This document shows positions 56,740-64,000 of a DNA stretch of 64,000 nt, one piece after another; the stretch's first letter is position 1, and each line of letters opens with the position of its first letter. Source of the stretch: Phytophthora sp. 'mugwort' (taxonomy: Eukaryota > Oomycota > Peronosporomycetes > Peronosporales > Peronosporaceae). Position numbers and translations under genes: made by a program. The notes below the pieces were generated by a model that was not told the origin of the DNA, searched no databases, and saw nothing but the letters and a program-made list of their open reading frames with translations. The DNA is taken from the NCBI GenBank assembly GCA_033558025.1, contig JAUCEF010000007.1, positions 3,596,001 through 3,660,000 on the forward strand, given 5' to 3'.

Positions 56740-58094
56740 ATGGGGAACGAGAGCTCGACGTTGACTGGGGAGGAGGAGCCCCACTACGACGGCAGAGACG
56801 ACGGAGCCATCGAGAGCGGCGAATGCTGTGGTTTCCGTGTGCTGGGCATCCAGGAGCAGTCACCGGCTGCGGCCGTGGGCTTCGTGAGCTTCTTCGACTT
56901 CATCCTTGAGGCGAACGGCATCCGACTCGTCCGTCTTGGCATTTTCGACCCTAATTTGTATGTCTTCCTTTACCTAACCGATCTGCCACGTGTGGTATTA
57001 ATTTAGGACACAAAAGATGCCACTTTCATGGAGCTCATCGCACAGAGTGAAGACCGCCCCATGCAGCTTCAAGTGTTTAACGTCAAGGCGCAGACCACGC
57101 GGGCGCTGCAGCTGACGCCAAGCCGGAAGTGGCCGGGAAAAGGCCTGCTGGGCGTCACCATTCGCTTCGATTCTTACGAAGGGGCTGAGGACCAACTACT
57201 ACACGTGCTCGTACGTGGCAGGACAGTTGTCACCATCTTTGCCACAATGAAGCAGGTCCTAACAAGTAGTTCGTGTAGAATGTGGCAGAGTCGTCGCCAG
57301 CGGAGCGTGCAGGGCTACGAGCAGATTCAGACTATCTGCTAGGCACGCCCGAACGTGTGTTCGCAGACTCGGAAGACTTGCATGACGAGATTCTAGACGC
57401 TCTGGACGGGTCTTTCCAGTGCTACGTGTACAAGTAGGTGAACGTCTGAATATTAAAATTCGGATAGAGTTTTCACTAAATGTGGGATATTCCATGCGTG
57501 CAGCTCACTTGAAGATCAGGTTCGCATCGTGTCGATCGTACCGACTGAGCGCTGGGGAGGTGACGGAGTGTTAGGAGCTGAAGTTGGTCATGGATATTTG
57601 CACCGATTGCCGTCGATGTGCCGCAGTGCTATCGGCTCCTCCGTGGGTTTCGTCAATCTTCCTAAAGGTGCTAAGGCTGCGACGGATGCGTTCTGTAAGA
57701 AGGCTTTCCTGTTGATGGAGTTTGTGTCTTGTGAGATGGGGTCTAATCACTTAGGTGGAATATGGTGTCGGCGTTGTGTACTGTAGTGAAGCCGCAGCAA
57801 CGCAGTGAAAAGAGCGAAACTACTAGTAGAGAACACGACAAGCAAGAGCAAGAGGTGGTTACTGAGGCCCAACCGGTTGCAGCTTCACAGGATGCGCTCC
57901 AAGCTGTCACAATGGAGATGGCTCAGCAGAAGACTGCTGAACAGTCTAATCAGAAAGGGGGTGATACAGGCCCAGCTCCTGACGCAACTAGTAAGACAGC
58001 GGAAGTGGTGGTCCCTCCTGCGAAGCCCCGATACACAGCGCGCATGGATCACCAATTCCCCATCTCGACTGTTGCTGTGCTTGCGGATCCGTGA
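56740..58094 (+). CDS. GRASP: Golgi reassembly stacking protein (GRASP)
   Basis: Five exons, 56740-56928, 57007-57210, 57279-57433, 57504-57667 and 57787-58094, give about 339 residues. The start MGNESS is a myristoylation site (Gly2, Ser6), as in GRASP55/65. Two GRASP PDZ domains follow: the first with GFRVLGIQEQSPA, PMQLQVFNV and GKGLLGVTIRF, the second with SPAERAGLRADSDYLLG, FQCYVYN and VLGAEVGHGYLHRLP. This double-PDZ order and the GLLGVTIRF and GYLHRLP ends are diagnostic. GRASPs tether Golgi membranes and support unconventional secretion. The Gln/Lys/Glu-rich C-terminus replaces the Pro-rich tail of animals. The fourth intron (57668-57786) is the least certain; the shorter 32-nt alternative seems too small. 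Confidence 0.9.
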
Positions 58095-59348
58095 AACGCA
58101 TAATATACTGCTGGATAAAGGTAAACGAATTGATAGTCAAGTGGGGAGTATTTTGCTCGTTCAAGGATGTTGGTGTATCGATTTTTTTTTGTCACTCTGT
58201 GGCGGAGATTTATGGATCTAGGGGAGAGCAATTGAGTGGAAATTCGAGATAGATACATTGCGGCGAGAACATTTATGAAGGGGGAGTGGGTAGGAGTTCG
58301 AAGTCTGTTCGAAGCTGGGAAGGAAAGCGAGGTCTCGATCAGTAGGAACTTCAATGGGAGCTGATGCTTTCGAGATGAGGAGTAGCGAGGCAGCGACGCA
58401 ATGGCATGGATTGATGTACCACTGGACTTGAGAGGGCTATGATACAAGAGGTCTAGTGTCGGCGGAAACCTCATTACCATGAGCCGATGATTGTCAATGA
58501 AATGAGAAGATGAGCCGAGGTGCCCGCCATTGTTGAGGTCTCTTTGCTAAGTTTTGGATGGCGAAAAAAGTCGCTACACCGAGTCTTGGAACAGACAGGG
58601 TGCAACTGATGTCGCGCTCGAGTCGCCAACACAGAACGTATCGAGGACGATTTGTGAACTATAGGGAGCGTGTAAGCAAGGGTTTTCAATGGTAAACTTA
58701 GTCATGAACAGGGTTTCACTGTCAGATGTTGGCAACTGTCAATCGGCCAGGATCAGGAGTCTTGTCTGTTAAGTTCGAGCTGGCAACCAAGACTGCTGCC
58801 CAGGATAGGTGGGGAGCTCGTCGCAATCACTTAAAAAAAACAGAACAGCGATGATGGCAGTCAGCAACGCCTCCATTCGCTGCTTATTCGGCTCATCCAG
58901 CTAACTCTTGCGTCTCTCCACGCTAATTCGACAGTCCTTGCGCTCGACAGAGTAGCTCCGCAACCCCTTCGCGACTAAATTGCTTGGAATCAGCCGTCCG
59001 TCGTCCACTCACGTTGTTGCCTTTAAATGCTGCAAACCACTGTATAGCATTCGGCATGTCAGATCTCCTTGAAGTCCAACCTTAACATTGCAATACGTGG
59101 CCCAAACTGCTATTCGTGTTTTGCTCCTCACGTACTTGCCTGCTTTGATGAATCCGCCGACCAGTATCGATAATACCACCTTAAGATTCGAGTACAATCA
59201 TTGATAATATCTGGCGCAACTTTTGCGTTGTGTTTGTCTTCATTGCCATTCTGCGGCCGATGGCTCACTCTTCTGCTCCATCAACCCCAAGAAGAAGTAA
59301 GCGCTATAGAGTTCGGGACCGAGAAGTAAGCTCATTTCATGTTATTAC

Positions 59349-59412
59349 TTCAAGTATTAATAATCAATGTCAATCCACTCTTCAAGTATTAATAATCAAT
59401 GTCAATTCACTC
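59349..59412. repeat. Tandem duplication, 32 bp x 2
   Basis: Two adjacent 32-base copies of an AT-rich unit that begins TTCAAGTATTAATAATCAAT start at 59349 and 59381. They differ at one base (C/T). It is a recent duplication in intergenic sequence. Confidence 0.85.
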
Positions 59413-60173
59413 TACGATTTATTCAATCTCAACAAGATCCAACCGATCCGTTAGCCAGCAAAATAACAACATAATATTGTACATAACAATGAATCATACT
59501 CAGCTTGCCAGTCCCCAATGAGTACTTAAAGAAAGAGTCTCGCTTCAATTGAGCCATCACGCCTATCCAATTTTCAATTTTTTATTTGCTCCCAGCATCC
59601 TTTAAAACATGCGGACGTCCTCCCTGACAATCCACGGCTATCATAGTCGAAGGCTTCTCGTTGTGTGTGCTAATTACATGTACATGTAGCATAGATGGCA
59701 ATAACCACCACAAGCGACACTTTGGGTATATAAATTTATATAGCCTCTTTATTGCCAAACTGGCAATCAAATGCTCTCGGCATCAACAGGAAGTGAAATC
59801 GGCTTGTTCACTCCTTGGCACCAAGCTCGAGTCAACTTTTCGAGTCAACTTACAAAGATTAAGCTCCGATTACTCCGGATTACCTCTTACATTTATATCT
59901 ATGTCGCAATTGTGCTATCGCAGGTACCCAGTCTACCAAAGGTATGTGAATCCACATTTCGATAATATGCAATACAAATCCCGTCAACACGATCGCTATA
60001 GCGGATCTGTCATTGCAATAAACAGATTCAAAACCACAGCAACGATTCCCGCAGAAAGAATGATGATCACTTCATAGCGTGCATCAACGTGACTATACTG
60101 CAAGTCGTCCGCTGCTGACTATGAGTCGGGTCACGCGCACTTCTTGGCGCTTCCGCTGACCAGCCTCTTCTTC

Positions 60174-60187
60174 TCAGTCTGCAATTT
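60174..60187 (+). promoter_or_regulatory. Oomycete initiator-like element of the ABC transporter
   Basis: TCAGTCTGCAATTT matches the oomycete core TCATTYYNCAWTTT at all but one position. It starts 63 bases before the ATG at 60237, a normal distance for a Phytophthora transcription start. Confidence 0.6.
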
Positions 60188-60236
60188 GCTCCGTACATTA
60201 CAAGCGCCTACGAGAACAAGTTTTCCAGCGCGAACT

Positions 60237-63200
60237 ATGGAGTCCGTCAAGCCGGACGAGACGTCGGCTAAGGCCCTCATGGCCAACGGGTCCCAAGCCT
60301 TTAACGACCACCTAGCGACCAAGCTCCAAGCAGGTCTCGGACGTCCTCTGCCCCGAATGGAAGTGAGGGTCAAGCACTTGACTGTTGCAGCCGACGTGGT
60401 CGTCGGTCGCCACGAAGACGGACGGGAGCTGCCCACACTCACGCAAACCATCAAGACGGCGGCACTTAAACTCTCGTCCAATAAGCACGTGGTGCACAAG
60501 ACAATTCTGCACAACTTTAGCGGCATCTTTGAGCCGGGCACCATCACGTTAGTGCTGGGCCAGCCGAGCTCTGGCAAGTCGTCGCTCATGAAGGTGCTGA
60601 GTGGTCGCTTCCCGCAGGAGAAGAGGGTAGCAGTGGAAGGAGACATCACGTACAACGGGGTGCCGCAGCAGGAACTGGGCCATCGCTTACCACAGTTCGT
60701 GTCATATGTGGACCAGCATGATGTGCACTTCCCGACACTTACTGTGAAGGAGACACTCGAGTTTGCTCATGCCTTTACTGGTGGTGAGTTACTGCGTCGA
60801 GGTGAAGAGTTGCTCACGAATGGGCTGATGGACGAGAATCTGGAGGCGCTGAAGACGACGCAATCCCTCTTTGAGCACTATCCCGATATTGTCATTGAGC
60901 AGCTCGGTTTAACGAATTGCCAGGATACCATTATTGGAAATGGTATGTTACGCGGTGTGTCGGGCGGTGAGCGCAAGCGCGTGACGACAGGGGAAATGGA
61001 GTTTGGCATGAAGTACATGACGCTCATGGACGAGATCAGTACGGGGCTGGACAGCGCCACAGCCTTCGACATTATCACAACACAACGCAGTATTGCAAAG
61101 ACGCTCGGTAAGACAGTGGTGATTTCGCTGTTGCAGCCATCGCCCGAGGTTTTCGCGCTTTTCGACAACGTGCTGATCCTAAACGCTGGTGAGGTCATGT
61201 ATCATGGACCCCGTGACCAAGCTCTTCCTTACTTTGAGAGTTTGGGCTTCCGTTGTCCACCACACCGAGACACGGCGGACTTTTTGTTGGATTTAGGCAC
61301 AAATCAGCAGGGGAAGTACCAAGATTCTTTACCTGCCGGAATGACAAAGCACCCTCGTTGGCCGGCCGAGTTTGGACAGATCTTCCAGGACTCACAGATT
61401 TTTCACGATACGCTTGGTCGTCTTGAAAAGCCTTTGACGCAAGACTTGGTAGCTAACGTGAAGACGCACATGGACCCCATGCCAGAATTCCACCAGTCGT
61501 TCGAGGAAAACACTCTGACTGTCTTTAAGCGGCAAATGATGGTCATGCTGCGAAATGTTGCTTTTATCCGAGGAAGAGGCTTCATGGTGATCCTGATTGG
61601 ACTTCTGTACGGCAGCACCTTCTATCAATTGAATGTCACGAGCGCTCAAGTTGTGATGGGTGTCTTGTTCCAGGCAGTTCTATTCCTCGGTTTGGGTCAG
61701 GCTGCTCAGATCCCCACGTACTGCGCTGCTCGCCCGATTTTCTACAAGCAACGTGGCTCTAACTTTCTTCGTACGACGGCCTATGTCATTGCCAATTCCA
61801 TCAGCCAAATTCCGTGGGCTGTCGGCGAGACGCTTGTGTTCGGCTCCCTCGTCTACTGGATGTGTGGCCTCAAGTCGTCCGTGAAAGCGTTCGTTATATT
61901 TGAGCTCCTGCTACTCTTGACAATTATGGCCTTTGCGGCCTGGTTTTTCTTCTTGGCAGCCATTTCTCCAAACCTCCTCATCGCGAAGCCCTTGTCAATG
62001 GTTTCGGTCATGTTCTTTGTGGTTTTTGCGGGATTTGTTGTACCGAAAAGCGAAATGCCGGGGTATTTCATCTGGATCTATTGGATCGATCCCATTGCCT
62101 GGAGCCTCCGCGGAATCGCCGTAAACCAGTACCGCTCTGACGAGTTCGATGTATGCGTGTTCGACGGCGTCGACTACTGCTCCAAGTACCAGTTGAAAAT
62201 GGGCGAGTACTTCTTGTCGTTGTACGACGTTCCGTCTGATAAGAGCTGGGTTTGGCTTGCAGTGGTATTCCTGCTTGTGACATACGTCGTGTTCCTGTTC
62301 TTTGGCGTTTTGGTACTGGAGTACAAGCGCTATGAGAGCCCTGAGCACATCACTTTAACAGCGGAGACCGCAGAACCTATAGCAATTGATGAGTATGCGC
62401 TTGCTACGACACCCACGAACGGCAGCAGAAAGACGCCAGCAAGGGGAGAACAGATAGAGGAGACCGTCACAGTTAACGTGCGAGCCACCGCGAAGAAGTT
62501 CCAGCCCGTCATCATCGCATTCGAGGACTTGTGGTACTCCGTGCCAGATCCTCACAACCCGAAGGAATCGCTCACGCTGCTCAAAGGTATCAGCGGCTAC
62601 GCGATGCCTGGTTCCATCACGGCGCTCATGGGATCAACGGGTGCAGGCAAGACAACACTTATGGATGTCATTGCCGGTCGCAAGACTGGGGGCACCATCC
62701 AAGGCAAGATCCTGCTTAACGGATATGAGGCAAGCGACTTGGCTATCCGCCGTTGCACAGGCTACTGTGAGCAGATGGACATTCACTCGGATGCTTCAAC
62801 TATTCGCGAAGCACTGGTCTTTAGTGCGTTCCTGCGTCAGGACAGTTCGGTGCCCGACAGCCAGAAATACGACTCCGTGGAGGAGTGTCTAGAGCTGCTG
62901 GATCTGCAGAATGTGGCTGACGAAATCGTACGCGGCAGCCCGACAGAGCGCATGAAGCGTCTAACCATCGGTGTGGAGGTGGCTGCTGACCCACGGGTGT
63001 TGTTCCTCGATGAGCCCACGAGTGGTCTGGATGCGCGGTCTGCCAAACTCATCATGGACGGGGTCCGCAAGGTGGCCGACACTGGCCGCACTATTGTGTG
63101 CACGATTCACCAGCCGTCCACGGAGGTGTTCATGCTCTTCGACAAGTTGTTGCTCTTGAAGCGTGGCGGTCAGACGGTGTACTTCGGTGACCTCGGAGAA

Positions 63201-64000
63201 CGAGCCCAGACAATGGTGGATTACTTCGAGGCGATTCCCGGTGTGGTGCCACTTCCAGAGAACTACAATCCCGCTACGTGGATGCTGGAATGCATTGGTG
63301 CAGGTGTAAGCCATATGCACGATAACCCCGTGGACTTCGTGGAGGTCTTTGATGCCAGTGAGACAAAGCATGCAATGGATGCACACTTGGCGTCGGAGGG
63401 GGTGGCGGTGCCAGCTCCGGGATCGACGGAGCTTGTGTTTGCAAGGAAACGTGCCGCAAGATCGTGGACACAGATGACAGCTCTGGTTGAGCGCTTCATG
63501 AAGTTGTATTGGCGCACACCGTCGTACAACTTAACCCGGTTTGCCATTGCACCACTTCTTGGCTTGCTGTTTGGACTCATCTACGTCAACGTGTCGTACA
63601 CTTCGTACCAGGGGGTCAACGCTGGTGTCGGGATGGTCTTCATGACAACGCTCTTCAACGGTATCGTGGCCTTTAACAGCGTCCTGCCCATTACGTCCCA
63701 AGACCGCGAGGCATTCTACCGTGAGAGAGCAGCACAAACCTACAACTCGCTCTGGTACTTTGTGGGGTCCACGGTCGCTGAGATCCCGTACGTCTTTGGC
63801 TCCATGCTTATGTATACGGTCGTTTTCTACTGGATGGTGGGCTTCACGGGCTTTGGCACTGCACTTCTCTACTGGATCAACACGTCATTCTTGGTGCTAT
63901 TACAGACGTACCTCGGCCAGCTGCTAGTGTACGCGCTGCCAAGTGTCGAGGTTGCAGCTCTTTTGGGTGTCATGCTCAACTCGATCCTCTTCCTCTTCAT
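60237..64000 (+). CDS. PDR-type ABCG transporter (partial, runs off the window)
   Basis: An uninterrupted frame from the ATG at 60237 to the window end, about 1,254 residues, without a stop. It is a full-size ABCG (pleiotropic drug resistance) exporter with domain order NBD1-TMD1-NBD2-TMD2. NBD1 has Walker A GQPSSGKSS (about residue 108), signature VSGGERKR (about 240) and Walker B YMTLMDEIS. TMD1 covers about 430-700. NBD2 has Walker A GSTGAGKTT (about 799), the variant signature SPTERMKRLTIGVE and Walker B VLFLDEPTSGLD. TMD2 has begun by about 1085. Full-length members have about 1,300-1,500 residues, so only the last part of TMD2 is missing. These pumps export toxins and drugs across the plasma membrane. 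The NBD2 signature differs from the LSGGQ consensus, as is common in this class. No intron is seen. Confidence 0.95.
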   Translation, partial: MESVKPDETSAKALMANGSQAFNDHLATKLQAGLGRPLPRMEVRVKHLTVAADVVVGRHEDGRELPTLTQTIKTAALKLSSNKHVVHKTILHNFSGIFEPGTITLVLGQPSSGKSSLMKVLSGRFPQEKRVAVEGDITYNGVPQQELGHRLPQFVSYVDQHDVHFPTLTVKETLEFAHAFTGGELLRRGEELLTNGLMDENLEALKTTQSLFEHYPDIVIEQLGLTNCQDTIIGNGMLRGVSGGERKRVTTGEMEFGMKYMTLMDEISTGLDSATAFDIITTQRSIAKTLGKTVVISLLQPSPEVFALFDNVLILNAGEVMYHGPRDQALPYFESLGFRCPPHRDTADFLLDLGTNQQGKYQDSLPAGMTKHPRWPAEFGQIFQDSQIFHDTLGRLEKPLTQDLVANVKTHMDPMPEFHQSFEENTLTVFKRQMMVMLRNVAFIRGRGFMVILIGLLYGSTFYQLNVTSAQVVMGVLFQAVLFLGLGQAAQIPTYCAARPIFYKQRGSNFLRTTAYVIANSISQIPWAVGETLVFGSLVYWMCGLKSSVKAFVIFELLLLLTIMAFAAWFFFLAAISPNLLIAKPLSMVSVMFFVVFAGFVVPKSEMPGYFIWIYWIDPIAWSLRGIAVNQYRSDEFDVCVFDGVDYCSKYQLKMGEYFLSLYDVPSDKSWVWLAVVFLLVTYVVFLFFGVLVLEYKRYESPEHITLTAETAEPIAIDEYALATTPTNGSRKTPARGEQIEETVTVNVRATAKKFQPVIIAFEDLWYSVPDPHNPKESLTLLKGISGYAMPGSITALMGSTGAGKTTLMDVIAGRKTGGTIQGKILLNGYEASDLAIRRCTGYCEQMDIHSDASTIREALVFSAFLRQDSSVPDSQKYDSVEECLELLDLQNVADEIVRGSPTERMKRLTIGVEVAADPRVLFLDEPTSGLDARSAKLIMDGVRKVADTGRTIVCTIHQPSTEVFMLFDKLLLLKRGGQTVYFGDLGERAQTMVDYFEAIPGVVPLPENYNPATWMLECIGAGVSHMHDNPVDFVEVFDASETKHAMDAHLASEGVAVPAPGSTELVFARKRAARSWTQMTALVERFMKLYWRTPSYNLTRFAIAPLLGLLFGLIYVNVSYTSYQGVNAGVGMVFMTTLFNGIVAFNSVLPITSQDREAFYRERAAQTYNSLWYFVGSTVAEIPYVFGSMLMYTVVFYWMVGFTGFGTALLYWINTSFLVLLQTYLGQLLVYALPSVEVAALLGVMLNSILFLF

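Larger units (their letters stand above)
58095..60236. other. 2.1-kb intergenic gap
   Basis: No gene is supported. Short frames only, mostly AT-rich from 59050 onward. It holds the 32-bp tandem duplication at 59349-59412 and, at its right end, the initiator-like element of the ABC transporter gene. Confidence 0.45.

Noticed and set aside
57749..57786. Short 32-nt intron in GRASP near 57755-57786
   Set aside because: Too small compared with all other introns here (56 nt or more). A 119-nt intron with a branch-like CTAATCAC gives the same phase and is preferred.
1..64000. tRNA, rRNA and CRISPR features
   Set aside because: I scanned for T-loop-like GTTCRANTC contexts and for regularly spaced repeats and found none I could support. 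CRISPR is not expected in a eukaryotic nucleus.

Overview
The window looks like nuclear DNA from an oomycete, most likely a Phytophthora-type plant pathogen. The coding DNA is GC-rich and dense. Introns are short (56-190 nt) with GT/AG ends. Flagellar and centriolar genes are present, as expected of a zoospore-forming organism. There is a broken gene with the layout of an RxLR-class secreted effector, decayed Ty3/gypsy retroelements, full-size PDR-type ABC transporter sequence, and promoter motifs close to the oomycete initiator. No species can be named from the sequence alone.

Layout. Positions 1-13.4 kb are a gene-poor repeat graveyard. A plus-strand Ty3/gypsy remnant (gag-like, protease/linker, reverse transcriptase) occupies about 2.2-5.8 kb, other gag-like debris 5.8-7.4 kb, and a minus-strand gypsy pol remnant (end of reverse transcriptase, RNase H, integrase) 7.8-10.35 kb. 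The N-lobe of a broken STE20-like kinase follows. At 13.4 kb lies a frameshifted effector-like gene, then more empty sequence to 15.7 kb.

From 15.7 kb the window becomes a compact gene region: a small membrane protein, a Cwc2/RBM22-like splicing factor (-), SAR1 (-) and SNF8/VPS22 (+) sharing a divergent promoter, a U1-type zinc-finger protein, and an atypical protein kinase (-). Next comes a giant armadillo-repeat gene (23.4-38.2 kb, about 4,787 residues after splicing, with a predicted N-myristoylation site). After it are a myristoylated EF-hand protein, an LCLAT/AGPAT-like acyltransferase (-), a coiled-coil protein with Sfi1-like motifs, a SHIPPO/PG-rich flagellar protein, a PLK4/SAK kinase, a hypothetical protein, a FAM241-like membrane protein, two related atypical kinases (-) on either side of a cysteine-rich type I membrane protein, GRASP, and a PDR/ABCG transporter running off the right edge.

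Functional themes: early secretory and endosomal traffic (SAR1, SNF8, GRASP), splicing (Cwc2, U1-type zinc finger), centriole/flagellum (Sfi1-like coiled coil, SHIPPO, PLK4, adjacent on one strand), and lineage-specific signalling (three kinases with a Ser in place of the catalytic-loop Lys). The giant myristoylated armadillo protein is the most striking object in the window.
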